A stretch of DNA of 58,057 nucleotides from Burkholderiales bacterium (GTDB lineage: Bacteria; Pseudomonadota; Gammaproteobacteria; Burkholderiales; Burkholderiaceae_C), in assembly GCA_026954015.1 (NCBI GenBank), contig JAIXLP010000095.1, positions 4,167 to 62,223 of the forward strand, written 5' to 3'. Below the pieces are notes generated by a model that ran no database searches, was not told the origin of the DNA, and saw only the letters and a list, made by a program, of their open reading frames with translations. The position numbers and the translations under genes were made by a program. Shown here in pieces: positions 8,626-19,269 of the stretch (position 1 is the stretch's first letter; each line of letters starts with the position of its first letter).

Positions 8626-8784
8626 GAAAAAAACCTTCGTTGAAAATGTCGCGGTGCAGCATTATGCCAAAAAAACATACTGTCATGCACGCATTTGGTG
8701 CCGCGCCCGCACACGGCGGTGCAGCGGCGCGCACCACGCCGGGGCACGGCGTGGTGCCATGCCATCGGTAGAGGTCGGAAAGGC

Positions 8785-10665
8785 TCAGCGCCCGCGCAGA
8801 AACAGCGCGTCCAGCTCTTTCATTGATAGCTGGCGCCAGGTGGGGCGGCCGTGGTTGCACTGGTCGGAGCGCTCGGTGGTTTCCATCTGGCGCAAAAGGG
8901 CATTCATCTCGGCGAGCGTCAGCAGGCGGTTGGCGCGCACCGCGCCGTGGCAGGCCATGGTGCCGAGGATTTCGTCGCGCGCGCGCTGCACCACGGTGCT
9001 CGCCTCGTGCTGTGCCAGCTCGGCCAGCACGTTGCGCGCCAGTTCCACCGCGTCACCCTGTGCGAGCGTGGTGGGCACCGCGCGCACCGCGAGCGTGCGC
9101 GCCGAAAACGGCGTGACTTCCAGCCCCAGCATCGCCAGCGTCGCGGCCTGCGTCTCGGCGGTGGCCACCTCCACCGGCGTCGCGGCGAAGGTGGCCGGAA
9201 GGAGGAGCGGCTGGCTCGCGATGCGCTGCTCGGCGTCGATCTGCGCCTTGAGCCGTTCGTAGACGATGCGCTCGTGCGCCGCATGCATGTCCACGATCAC
9301 GAGGCCGTGGGTGTTCTCCGCGAGGATGTAGACACCGTGGATCTGCGCCACCGCGCGGCCCAGCGGCCAGGCGGCGGCATCCGCTGGCGCCTCTGGAGCC
9401 ACGGGGGCTGGCGCCCACGTGGCGGGCTGCGTCGGGACTGCTGCCGCCGTGGGCGGTGCAGGCGTGGAGGGCGCGCCCCACAGCGCCTGCAGGTCCGAGA
9501 CCTTGTGTTCGGCGCGTTCTCCAAAAATGAGAGCTGCTTGCGCTTGATGGGCGGGCGCTGGAGACCTGTTTTGTATGTAATTTGTGGAGGGTTCGGCGTG
9601 CGCGGGCGCCTCGGCCAGCGCCTGCGCGCGCGGCGCGGCCAGCACGTTCTGCAGCGCGTGCAGCGTTGCCTGGTGCACCTCGCGGCTGTCGCGAAAGCGC
9701 ACCTCGATCTTGGTCGGGTGCACGTTCACGTCCACGCGCTCGGGGGCGATCTGCAGGTAGAGCGCGTACACCGGCTGGCGCTGGCCGTGCAGCACGTCCT
9801 CGTACGCCGCGCGCGCCGCATGCTGCAGCACCTTGTCGCGCACGTAGCGGCCATTCACGTAGCTGTACTGCTGATCGCCGCGCGAGCGTGACGCCGTGGG
9901 CAGCCCCGCGCGGCCGGTGATGACGAGCGGCCCCGCCTGGTGGTGCACCGGCAGCGACTGCGCGATGAAATCCTCGCCGAGCACGTCGGCGATGCGCCGG
10001 TTCAGTGCGTCGGCGCCGGCGATCTGGCCGCTCGCGCAGCAGGCGCGCCACTGCGCCACCAGCCTGCCCTCGTGCCAGACGGCAAAGCCCACGTCGGCGC
10101 GGGCGAGCGCGTGGCGGCGCACGGCTTCGATGCAGTGGGCCAGCTCGGTGGCGTCGCTCTTGAGGAACTTGCGCCGCGCGGGCGTGGAGAAGAACAGCTC
10201 CTTGACCTCGACGGTCGTGCCGGGTGCTCGCGCCGCCGGGCGCAGCTCGCCGCTGCGCGCATCGAGCAGGCAGGCGCTCGCCTGCCCCGTCGGGCGCGAG
10301 AGCAGGCTGGTTTCCGAGACCGAGGCGATCGCCGCCAGCGCCTCGCCGCGAAAGCCCATCGTGGCCACCGACTCCAGGTCCGCCAGGCTCGCGATCTTGC
10401 TCGTCGCGTGGCGGCGCAGCGCCAGCGCCAGCTCGCCTTGCGGAATGCCGTGGCCATCGTCCTCCACCGCGATCAGGCGCACGCCGCCCGCGAGCAGCCG
10501 CACGGTGACCTGCGTGGCACCCGCGTCGAGCGCGTTGTCCACGAGCTCGCGCACGACGGAAGCGGGGCGTTCGACCACCTCGCCCGCGGCGATCTGGCTT
10601 ACCAGTTCATCGGGCAGTTCGCGGATGGCGCGGCGGGGGGCGGGGGTGGTGCTGCTGTCGTTCAC
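8785..10665 (-). CDS. mutL: DNA mismatch repair protein MutL
   Basis: This 626-residue protein has the GHKL ATPase N-terminus: IAAGEVVERPASVVRELVDN, DDGHGI (70-75) and MGFRGEAL. The C-terminus keeps endonuclease motifs that E. coli MutL lacks: DMHAAHERIVYE (459-470), ACHGAVR (571-577) and CNHGRP (603-608). A nicking MutL is therefore predicted. The GTG at 10665 is chosen because upstream ATG codons would overlap the divergent dedA start, and a TACAAT box lies seven bases before the GTG. The proline/alanine-rich linker contains a copy of the dispersed repeat in frame (9523-9570). Confidence 0.93.
   Translation of the reverse strand: MNDSSTTPAPRRAIRELPDELVSQIAAGEVVERPASVVRELVDNALDAGATQVTVRLLAGGVRLIAVEDDGHGIPQGELALALRRHATSKIASLADLESVATMGFRGEALAAIASVSETSLLSRPTGQASACLLDARSGELRPAARAPGTTVEVKELFFSTPARRKFLKSDATELAHCIEAVRRHALARADVGFAVWHEGRLVAQWRACCASGQIAGADALNRRIADVLGEDFIAQSLPVHHQAGPLVITGRAGLPTASRSRGDQQYSYVNGRYVRDKVLQHAARAAYEDVLHGQRQPVYALYLQIAPERVDVNVHPTKIEVRFRDSREVHQATLHALQNVLAAPRAQALAEAPAHAEPSTNYIQNRSPAPAHQAQAALIFGERAEHKVSDLQALWGAPSTPAPPTAAAVPTQPATWAPAPVAPEAPADAAAWPLGRAVAQIHGVYILAENTHGLVIVDMHAAHERIVYERLKAQIDAEQRIASQPLLLPATFAATPVEVATAETQAATLAMLGLEVTPFSARTLAVRAVPTTLAQGDAVELARNVLAELAQHEASTVVQRARDEILGTMACHGAVRANRLLTLAEMNALLRQMETTERSDQCNHGRPTWRQLSMKELDALFLRGR
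9523..9570. repeat. Dispersed palindromic repeat, copy 2 (inside mutL)
   Basis: On the minus strand the copy reads CATCAAGCGCAAGCAGCTC followed by TCATTTTT, matching the family right end. The left arm is eroded to GCGCCCGCC. It encodes part of the variable MutL linker without disturbing the frame. Confidence 0.6.
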
Positions 10666-10672
10666 CGCGACG

Positions 10673-10678
10673 ATTGTA
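10673..10678 (-). promoter_or_regulatory. -10 element directly before mutL GTG (leaderless)
   Basis: TACAAT on the minus strand is followed by seven bases and then the GTG start codon. No Shine-Dalgarno sequence is visible. Confidence 0.5.
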
Positions 10679-10726
10679 GGAGCCGATAATCGGCGGCTTT
10701 GCGCCCCGGCGCCCGCGCGCCCGTCC

Positions 10727-11374
10727 ATGGAAATCGCCGCCTTTCTGATCGACTTCATCCTGCACGTGGACCAGCACCTGCAGGCGTTCGTCGCGAGCTA
10801 CGGCGCCTGGGTCTACGCGCTGCTGTTCCTCATCGTCTTCGTCGAGACCGGCGTCGTCGTGATGCCCTTCCTGCCGGGCGATTCACTGCTCTTCATCACC
10901 GGCGCGCTCTGCGGCGCGGGGCTGCTCGAATTTGGGCCCGCCTGCGCGGTGCTGCTGGCGGCGGCGGTGCTGGGCGACCAGTGCAACTTCCAGATCGGCC
11001 ACCACCTGGGGCCGCGCGTGTTCCAGTGGGAGGGCTCGCGCTGGTTCAACCGCAAGGCGTTCGACCGCGCGCACGCGTTTTACGAGCGCTACGGCGGCAT
11101 CACCATCGTGCTGGCGCGCTTCATGCCCTTCGTCCGCACCTTCGCGCCCTTCGTGGGCGGCGTGGCGCGCATGAACCGTGCGCGCTTCACCGCCTACAAC
11201 GTCGGCGGCGCGCTGCTGTGGGTGCTGGGCATCACCACGGCGGGCTACTTCTTCGGCAACCTGCCCTGGGTGCGCGAGCACCTGGAGATCATCATCTGGG
11301 CGCTGATCCTCGTGCCGGGGCTGATCGCGATCTACGGCGCGTGGCACAGCGGGCGCAAGGCGCGCGTGGCGTAG
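10727..11374 (+). CDS. DedA-family inner-membrane protein
   Basis: This 215-residue membrane protein has the DedA/SNARE-associated signature: FVETGVVVMPFLPGDSLLF in the first re-entrant segment and ARFMPFVRTFAPFVGG in the second, with several flanking hydrophobic helices. Family members act in membrane homeostasis, some as undecaprenyl-phosphate or phospholipid flippases; the specific role here is not known. The ATG start gives the usual family length. It is divergent from mutL, 61 bases away. Confidence 0.88.
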   Translation: MEIAAFLIDFILHVDQHLQAFVASYGAWVYALLFLIVFVETGVVVMPFLPGDSLLFITGALCGAGLLEFGPACAVLLAAAVLGDQCNFQIGHHLGPRVFQWEGSRWFNRKAFDRAHAFYERYGGITIVLARFMPFVRTFAPFVGGVARMNRARFTAYNVGGALLWVLGITTAGYFFGNLPWVREHLEIIIWALILVPGLIAIYGAWHSGRKARVA

Positions 11375-11539
11375 CGCTCAGAGCCTGTGCATAAATGAGT
11401 CGCGCCCGAACGGGTCGTCAAGCCACGTCCGATCCAGGTGCAAACCGCAGCCGTAGCGTGGGGCTACGGCGAGGATTTGCAACGAAGAGCGGGCGCGTTT
11501 GGGCGGGCCGGGCGCGGGTGAGGATTTTTTTGCAGGTTC
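11375..11539. other. Non-coding spacer with hairpin copy B
   Basis: This region separates dedA from the convergent guaD gene. It contains the second copy of the two-stem hairpin and, near 11523-11531, a run of T residues without an adjacent strong stem. Confidence 0.5.
11439..11481. repeat. Two-stem hairpin element, copy B
   Basis: The outer stem is TGCAAA with TTTGCA. The inner stem is GCCGTAG (11450-11456) with CTACGGC (11464-11470). The internal bulges CCGCA and GAGGA match copy A at 1459-1500. The stems differ in sequence between copies yet remain paired. Confidence 0.65.
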
Positions 11540-12817
11540 TCAGGCGATCACCGTGCGCTCGATCGCGCGGTCGTCGCCCAGCACGATCAGGCCGAAGAGC
11601 AGTTCGTCGAGGTTGCTGGCGCGTGCGCTCTTGCGCGCGAGCAGCGGTGTCGCGGCCGGGTTGAGCACGATGAAATCAGCCTCGCTGCCCACGGCCAGCG
11701 TGCCGATCACGCCCTCCAGGCCCAGCGCCCGCGCGGCGCCGCCGGTGTGGTTCCACCAGAGCTCGCCTGGCGTCAGGCTCAGCCCCGGCTTGGTGTGCCC
11801 TTCGCGCCCCACGTAGTAGGCCGCGAGCATGGTGTGAAACGGGCTGAAGCTCGTGCCGCCGCCCACGTCGCTCGCCAGGCCGTGCAGCATCTGCGCCTGC
11901 TGCGCCGCGCCGTAGTCGAAGAAGCCGCTACCCAGGAACAGGTTGCTCGTGGGGCTCACCGCGGCGGCGGTGCGCGTGGCGTGCATCAATGCGCGGTCTT
12001 GCGCGTCCAGATGGATGCAGTGCGCGTACACCGCGCGCGGGCGCAGCAGGTGGAAGTCGTCGTACACCGACAGGTAGGAGCGCGCCTTCGGAAAAAGTTC
12101 GCGCACCCAGCGCACCTCGTCGCGGTTCTCGGCCACGTGCGACTGGATCCACACGTCCGGGTAGCGCCGCGCCAGCTCGCCCGCGCCCGTGAGCTGCGCC
12201 TCGCTGCACGAAGGTGCGAAGCGCGGCGTGATCGCGTAGCCCAGACGCCCCTGGCCGTGCCAGCGCGTGAGCAGCGCTTCGCTGTCGATCAGACTCTGCT
12301 CGGTCTCGTCGCGCACGCCCTCGGGGCTGTGGCGGTCCTGCAGCACCTTGCCGGTGATGAGGCGCAGGCGCCGCCGTTGCGCCTCGGTAAACAGCGCGTC
12401 CACCGAGCACGGGTGCGAGGTGGAGAATGCGAGCGCCGTGGTCACGCCGTGGCGCGCCAGTTCGTCAAGGAAGAAGCGCGCCACCTCGGCGGCGTGCGCC
12501 GGGTCGGCGAAGCGCGATTCCGCCGGAAAGGTGTAGTTCGCGAGCCAGGGCAGCAGGCCGTCGGCGGGCGCGCCGATGATGTCCGTCTGCGGGTAGTGCA
12601 CGTGCATGTCCACGAAGCCGGGCGCGATGATGCGGCCGGGCCAGTGCGTGACCGCCAGATCCGGGTGGCGCGCCGCCACGGCGCCGTAGCTGCCCGCGTC
12701 GACCACCCGGGCGACGCCGTCGGCGCCCCGGTCGACGACGAGCAGGCCGTCGGTTTCGTACAGCGCCGTACCGTCGGCGCCAAAACGCAGCAATTGCGCT
12801 CGATACCCCTGCATCAT
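11540..12817 (-). CDS. guaD: Guanine deaminase
   Basis: This 425-residue amidohydrolase converts guanine to xanthine and ammonia. Metal-binding motifs are DMHVHYPQ (H72, H74), QSHVAEN, YAHCIHL and SDVGGGTSFS, all typical of bacterial guanine deaminase. GFVDMHVHYPQTDIIGAP is a strong family marker. It starts one base after the stop of the purine permease gene, so the two are almost certainly co-transcribed and coupled. Two adjacent ATG codons could serve as start. With XdhAB upstream in the cluster it completes the route from guanine to urate. Confidence 0.93.
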   Translation of the reverse strand: MMQGYRAQLLRFGADGTALYETDGLLVVDRGADGVARVVDAGSYGAVAARHPDLAVTHWPGRIIAPGFVDMHVHYPQTDIIGAPADGLLPWLANYTFPAESRFADPAHAAEVARFFLDELARHGVTTALAFSTSHPCSVDALFTEAQRRRLRLITGKVLQDRHSPEGVRDETEQSLIDSEALLTRWHGQGRLGYAITPRFAPSCSEAQLTGAGELARRYPDVWIQSHVAENRDEVRWVRELFPKARSYLSVYDDFHLLRPRAVYAHCIHLDAQDRALMHATRTAAAVSPTSNLFLGSGFFDYGAAQQAQMLHGLASDVGGGTSFSPFHTMLAAYYVGREGHTKPGLSLTPGELWWNHTGGAARALGLEGVIGTLAVGSEADFIVLNPAATPLLARKSARASNLDELLFGLIVLGDDRAIERTVIA

Positions 12818-12818
12818 C

Positions 12819-14117
12819 TCAGGCCGTGATGTACCAGAAGCGGATGAGGAAGACGACCGCGATCACCCACACCAGCCAGTGCACCTCGCGCACGCGCCCG
12901 GTCAGCAGCTTGATGCCGGCGTAGCTGATGAAGCCGAACGCGAGGCCGTTGGCGATGGAATAGGTGAGCGGCATCATGATCGCGGTGATCACGCCAGGCA
13001 CCGATTCGGTGATGTCGTCGAAGTCCAGCTCGGCGAGTTCGCGCGCCATGATGCAGCAGACGAACAGCAGCGCGGGGGCGGTCGCATACGCGGGGACCAC
13101 GCCCGCCAGCGGCGCGAAGAACAGCGCCAGCAGGAACAGGATGCAGATCGTGAGCGCGGTGAGGCCCGTGCGCCCGCCCGCCTGCACGCCCGCGGCGCTT
13201 TCGGCGTAGGCGGTGGTGCTCGAGGTGCCAAGCAGCGAGCCGAAGAAGATCGCCAGGCTGTCGGCGAACAGCGAACGGTTCAGGCGGTTCATGCGCTCGG
13301 GCACGAGCAGGCCAGCGCGCTTGGCCACGCCCATCAGCGTGCCCGTGGCGTCGAACAGCTCGACGAGGAAGAACACCAGCACGACGTTCAGGAAACCGTG
13401 GCTGAGCGCGCCCTTGAGATCGAGCGCCAGCAGCGTCGGCTCGATCGACGGCGGGGTGGAGACCACGCCGCCGAACTTGTTGTCGGTGAAGAAGAACGAG
13501 AGCACCGTGACGACCACGATGCCGATCAGGATCGCGCCGGGCACCTTGAAGCGGTCGAGCGCGACGATGAGGATGAAGCCCAGCCCCGCGAGCACCACCG
13601 AGGGCTGGTGCACGTCACCGAGCGTCACCAGCGTCGCCTCGGAGCCCGTCACCAAGCCCGCCGCCTTGAGCGCGATGAGGCCGAGGAACAGCCCTATGCC
13701 CGCCGCGATCGAACTGCGCAACGATGTGGGTATCGCCGTCACGATGAGCCCGCGTAACCCGATCACCGTGACGAAGATGAACAGGCAGCCTGAGATGAAC
13801 ACCATCCCCAGTGCGGCCTGCCATGAGTAGTGCAGCTGCAGCACCACGGTGTAGGTGAAGAAGGCGTTCAGCCCCATGCCCGGCGCCATGCCGATCGGGT
13901 AATTGGCCAGGAAGGCCATGATGAAGGTGCCGATCGCCGCCGCGAGGCAGGTGACGACGAACACCGCATCCTTGGGCATGCCGGCGTCGCCCAGGATGAT
14001 GGGGTTCACGAAGATGATGTAGGCCATCGTGAGGAAGGTGGTGATGCCTGCGATCACCTCCGTGCGCGCGGTCGTGCCGTGCTCGGCCAGCTTGAACTGC
14101 TTTTCCAGCCATTGCAT
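12819..14117 (-). CDS. AzgA-type guanine/hypoxanthine permease (NCS2)
   Basis: This 432-residue transporter has many hydrophobic helices and the AzgA-group motifs TFLTMAYIIFVNP, GMAPGMGLNAFF and GTSSTTAYAESAAGVQAGGRTGL. It imports purine bases, probably guanine, hypoxanthine or adenine. The ATG at 14117 is chosen because CAGGAG precedes it and MQWLEKQFKL is the typical N-terminus. The frame is open further upstream but would run into the LysR gene. It lies directly upstream of guaD and downstream of the LysR and xdh genes, so uptake and catabolism are linked. Confidence 0.92.
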   Translation of the reverse strand: MQWLEKQFKLAEHGTTARTEVIAGITTFLTMAYIIFVNPIILGDAGMPKDAVFVVTCLAAAIGTFIMAFLANYPIGMAPGMGLNAFFTYTVVLQLHYSWQAALGMVFISGCLFIFVTVIGLRGLIVTAIPTSLRSSIAAGIGLFLGLIALKAAGLVTGSEATLVTLGDVHQPSVVLAGLGFILIVALDRFKVPGAILIGIVVVTVLSFFFTDNKFGGVVSTPPSIEPTLLALDLKGALSHGFLNVVLVFFLVELFDATGTLMGVAKRAGLLVPERMNRLNRSLFADSLAIFFGSLLGTSSTTAYAESAAGVQAGGRTGLTALTICILFLLALFFAPLAGVVPAYATAPALLFVCCIMARELAELDFDDITESVPGVITAIMMPLTYSIANGLAFGFISYAGIKLLTGRVREVHWLVWVIAVVFLIRFWYITA

Positions 14118-14163
14118 TGCGGGTCTCCTGGTTTTCTTGGTTGTGGATCGGAAAGAAAAATCG

Positions 14164-15132
14164 CTACAGATCGGCGATCGCCTGCTTGACGCGCTGGCGC
14201 AGCCAGCGCGCACTGCCCGCGTGCTGGCTGCGCGGGTGCCAGAGCTGGTAGTAGTGCATCGGCGGCATGGGCACCGGGCACGGCAGCACAGCGAGCGGCA
14301 GCGCCGCGGCGAAGCGTTCGGCGTAGCGCCGGCCCGTGGTGAGCACGAGGCGGCTGTGGGCGACCATCTCGGGGATGAGCCCGAAGTAGGCGCTGCGCAC
14401 CACGATGTTGCGGCGCAGCCCTCGGCTGCTCAGCACCTGGTCGATGATGCCGCGCGCGCCGGGGTAGGTGGGCATGGGCGCGACGTGTTCTGCGGCGAGC
14501 CACTCTTGCGCGTTCCAGCCGCTCGTCGCCGCGGGGTGCGTCCGGCCCACGAGCGAGACCACCTCGTCGCTGAAGAGTTGCGCGATGTGCAGGTCGTCGG
14601 GCGGCTGCAGCCAGTTGCCCACGACCAGATCGACCTCGCCCTGCGCGAGCTGCGCGCGGTAGTCCGCCTCGCGGGTGAGCGCGTGGATTTCGACGTGCGC
14701 GAGCGGCGCGTCGCGCTTGATGTCGGTCACGAGACGCGGCAGAAACAGCGGGTCGAGGTAATCACTCGCCGCGATGGTGAAGCGCTGCGTGCTCGTGCGT
14801 GGGTCGAACGCGCGCGCTTCGGTAAACAGCGCCTCGGCGGCGCGCAGCACACTGGCGGCCGGCTCGATCATCTGCAGCGCCACGTCGGTGATCACCATCT
14901 CGGCGCCGTTGCGCACCAAGAGCGGATCGGCAGCGAATTCGCGCAGGCGCTTGAGCGCGGCCGAGACCGCGGGCTGGTTCATCCCCAGGCGCAGCGCCGC
15001 GCGCGAGACGCTGCGTTCGGTGAGCACGGTGTGCAGCACGCGGATCAGGTGCAGGTCGACACGATCGAAAAAGGTGCGATCGATCGCGGCGGGTGCGCCG
15101 CCGGCGGGGGTGGGCTGCGCAAGCGGCTCCAT
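14164..15132 (-). CDS. LysR-family regulator within the purine cluster
   Basis: This 322-residue protein has an N-terminal winged HTH (about residues 25-85, VLTERSVSRAALRLGMNQPAVSAALKRLR) and a substrate-binding-like effector domain. It lies between xdhB (23 bases upstream) and the permease gene (46 bases downstream), all on the same strand. LysR genes are more often divergent from their targets, so co-transcription here is mildly unusual. A role in purine-dependent control of xdh, permease and guaD genes is inferred from position only. Confidence 0.85.
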   Translation of the reverse strand: MEPLAQPTPAGGAPAAIDRTFFDRVDLHLIRVLHTVLTERSVSRAALRLGMNQPAVSAALKRLREFAADPLLVRNGAEMVITDVALQMIEPAASVLRAAEALFTEARAFDPRTSTQRFTIAASDYLDPLFLPRLVTDIKRDAPLAHVEIHALTREADYRAQLAQGEVDLVVGNWLQPPDDLHIAQLFSDEVVSLVGRTHPAATSGWNAQEWLAAEHVAPMPTYPGARGIIDQVLSSRGLRRNIVVRSAYFGLIPEMVAHSRLVLTTGRRYAERFAAALPLAVLPCPVPMPPMHYYQLWHPRSQHAGSARWLRQRVKQAIADL

Positions 15133-15155
15133 CGGCGTCGTGCGGCGCGGGTGGG

Positions 15156-17585
15156 TCAGCCGGCCTGCACGGCCGTGATCGCGCGCAGGATGGCCTCGCT
15201 CGTCGCCGGTGCGGCGAGGGGCGGGTCCACGCGGTGTTCGCCGACCGACGAGATTGCGTCGCGGATCGCGAAGAACACCGAAAACGGCAGCAGCAGCGGC
15301 GGCTCGCCCACGGCTTTGCTGCGGTGGATCGCGTCCTCGGTGTTGCGCCCTTCATAGAGCTTGACGTTGAACACCGGCGGGCAGTCGTTGGCCGTCGGAA
15401 TCTTGTAGGTGCTGGGCGCATGCGTCATCAAGAGACCGCTCTTGGGGTGCCACACGAGCTCTTCCATCGTCATCCAGCCCATGCCCTGGATGAAGCCGCC
15501 CTCGATCTGGCCGATGTCCACGGCCGGGTTCAGCGACTGGCCCACGTCGTGCAGCAGGTCGGCGCGCAGGAGCTTCCATTCGCCGGTGAGGGTATCGACC
15601 ACCACTTCGCTCACCGCTGCGCCGTAGGCGTAGTAGTAGAACGGGCGGCCCTGCATGGTCCTGGCGTCCCACGAGAGACCCGGCGTGGCGTAGAAACCAT
15701 CGGACCACAGTTGCACGCGGTCCAGGTAGGCATCGGCCACGACGGCGCTGAAATCGAAGGACTGTTCGCCCAGCCAGACCTTGTCGTTGGCGAAGTGCAC
15801 GTCCTCGGCCTTGCCGCCGTGGCGCTGCGCCACGTTGGCCGCCAGCCGTTCGCGGATCTGGCGTGCAGCGTCCTGTGCCGCCTTGCCGTTGAGGTCCGAG
15901 CCGGTGGACGCGGCCGTCGCGGAGGTGTTGGCCACCTTGCTCGTGTCGGTCGCGCACAGCCGCACGCGCTCGAAGTTCACGCCCAGCTCGTGCGCCACCA
16001 CCTGCGCTACCTTGGTGTTCAGGCCCTGGCCCATCTCGGTGCCGCCGTGGTTCACGAGGATGGAACCGTCCAGGTACACGTGCACCAGCGCACCCGCCTG
16101 GTTCAGGTGCTTGACGTTGAAGCTGATGCCGAATTTCACCGGCGTGAGCGCCAGACCCTTCTTGAGCACCGCGCTGGCGCGGTTGTATTGCGCCACTTCG
16201 CGGCGCCGCTCGGCGTAATCGCTGCTCGCCACGAGTTGATCGACCAGCCCATGGATGATGTTGTCGCTCACCGTCTGGCGGTACGGCGTCACGTTGTGTT
16301 CGCTCGTGCCGTAGAAATTGGCGCGGCGCACTTCGAGCGCATCCTTGCCCAGCGCGCGAGCGATGCTGTCGAGGATGTATTCGATGCAGATCGCGCCCTG
16401 CGGCCCGCCGAAGCCGCGAAACGCGGTATTGCTCTGCGTGTTGGTCTTGCCGCAGTAACCGTGCATGGCTACCTCGGGCAGCCAGTAGGCGTTGTCGAAG
16501 TGACACACCGCGCGTGTCATCACCGCGGCGGAAAGATCGGCCGAGTGGCCGGCGTGCGAGACCATCTGCAGCGTCACGCCGAGGATGCGCCCCGCGTCGT
16601 CGTAACCCACGTCGTACTCGTACCAGAAGCCGTGGCGCCGACCGGTGATGAGGAAGTCGTCGTCGCGGTCCAGGCGCAGTTTCACCGGGCGGTTCAGCGT
16701 GCGCGCCGCCAGCGCCGCGATGCAGGCGAACTGCGCCGATTGCGACTCCTTGCCGCCAAAGCCCCCACCCATGCGCCGGCACTCCACCAGCACCGCATGC
16801 GACTGGATGCCCAGCGCGTGCGCCACCAGCGCCTGCATTTCGCTCGGGTGCTGCGTGGAGCAGTGAATGTGCATGCCGCCGTCTTCCTTGGGTAGCGCGT
16901 AGCTGATCTGGCCCTCCAGATAGAACTGCTCCTGCCCGCCCACGTCCAGGCTGGCCGTGAGGCGGTGCGGCGCGGCGGCGATCGCGGCGCGTATGCCGGC
17001 TTCGTCCCTGCCACTGACGCTGCGCGTGAGGTGCATGGGCTCGGTCACATACTGCTTGCGGGCGTGTGCCTGGCGCGGCGTGAGCACCGGCTCGGCGGCG
17101 TCGATCCTCAGCACCTGCCTGGCCAGCGCCGCCGCGCGGCGCGCCTGCTCGCGCGTCTCGGCCACGACGGCGAACACCGGCTGGCCGAGGTAGCGGATTT
17201 CGCCGTCGCACAGAATCGGGTCGTCATGCAGCACCGAGCCGCAGTTGTTCTCGCCGGGGATGTCGGCGCAAGTGAGCACGCGCACCACGCCGGGCATGGC
17301 GCGCACCGCGGCCAGGTCGCTCTCGCGCAGCCTGCCCGCCGCCACCGGCGAGAGCCCGAGCGCGCAGTGCAGCGTGCCCACGAGCTCGGGGATGTCGTCG
17401 CAATAGGTAGCGCCACCCGTCACGTGCAGTGCTGCCGATTCGTGCGGGCGGCTCACGCCCACGCGCGCGCCAGCGTGCAGCGCGGCGGCCTCGGCGCCGG
17501 GGTTGAAGCGTGCCTTGAGGTTGTGCTGGTAATCGGCAAACGGCTCGCTTTCGCGCAACAGCTCTTCGGCAACACGGGTGTTCAT
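15156..17585 (-). CDS. xdhB: Xanthine dehydrogenase, molybdenum-binding subunit
   Basis: This 809-residue large subunit binds the molybdopterin cofactor and oxidises hypoxanthine and xanthine to urate. Visible family motifs include GGATYCDDIPE, LEGQISYALP, RRMGGGFGGKE, AFRGFGGPQG and TEMGQGLNTK. The ATG at 17585 is preceded by AAGGAG overlapping the TGA of xdhA, so the two are translationally coupled. An upstream open frame is rejected as a start. No XdhC cofactor-insertion gene lies in the window. Confidence 0.94.
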   Translation of the reverse strand: MNTRVAEELLRESEPFADYQHNLKARFNPGAEAAALHAGARVGVSRPHESAALHVTGGATYCDDIPELVGTLHCALGLSPVAAGRLRESDLAAVRAMPGVVRVLTCADIPGENNCGSVLHDDPILCDGEIRYLGQPVFAVVAETREQARRAAALARQVLRIDAAEPVLTPRQAHARKQYVTEPMHLTRSVSGRDEAGIRAAIAAAPHRLTASLDVGGQEQFYLEGQISYALPKEDGGMHIHCSTQHPSEMQALVAHALGIQSHAVLVECRRMGGGFGGKESQSAQFACIAALAARTLNRPVKLRLDRDDDFLITGRRHGFWYEYDVGYDDAGRILGVTLQMVSHAGHSADLSAAVMTRAVCHFDNAYWLPEVAMHGYCGKTNTQSNTAFRGFGGPQGAICIEYILDSIARALGKDALEVRRANFYGTSEHNVTPYRQTVSDNIIHGLVDQLVASSDYAERRREVAQYNRASAVLKKGLALTPVKFGISFNVKHLNQAGALVHVYLDGSILVNHGGTEMGQGLNTKVAQVVAHELGVNFERVRLCATDTSKVANTSATAASTGSDLNGKAAQDAARQIRERLAANVAQRHGGKAEDVHFANDKVWLGEQSFDFSAVVADAYLDRVQLWSDGFYATPGLSWDARTMQGRPFYYYAYGAAVSEVVVDTLTGEWKLLRADLLHDVGQSLNPAVDIGQIEGGFIQGMGWMTMEELVWHPKSGLLMTHAPSTYKIPTANDCPPVFNVKLYEGRNTEDAIHRSKAVGEPPLLLPFSVFFAIRDAISSVGEHRVDPPLAAPATSEAILRAITAVQAG

Positions 17586-17596
17586 GGCGTTCTCCT

Positions 17597-19144
<1,548 letters not shown>

Positions 19145-19252
19145 GGTGGCCTCGATGGCGTGGCCGGCAGGACGTGTGCTGCCGCCCGGGTGCTGGGGCC
19201 GATAGTGCGGCATTTCCGGGTGCAGAGCCATAGCCGACGCACCATGGTCGCC

Positions 19253-19268
19253 ATACGGCACACCGTAT
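19253..19268. promoter_or_regulatory. Perfect inverted repeat before xdhA
   Basis: ATACGG-CACA-CCGTAT is a perfect 6-4-6 inverted repeat about 110 bases before the xdhA start and one base from a second palindrome. It is a candidate operator for a dimeric regulator of purine catabolism; which protein binds is unknown. Confidence 0.5.
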
Positions 19269-19269
19269 A

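Noticed and set aside
7105-8643. 512-residue plus-strand frame over gdhA
   Set aside because: It is antisense to an intact glutamate dehydrogenase and has no recognisable motif.
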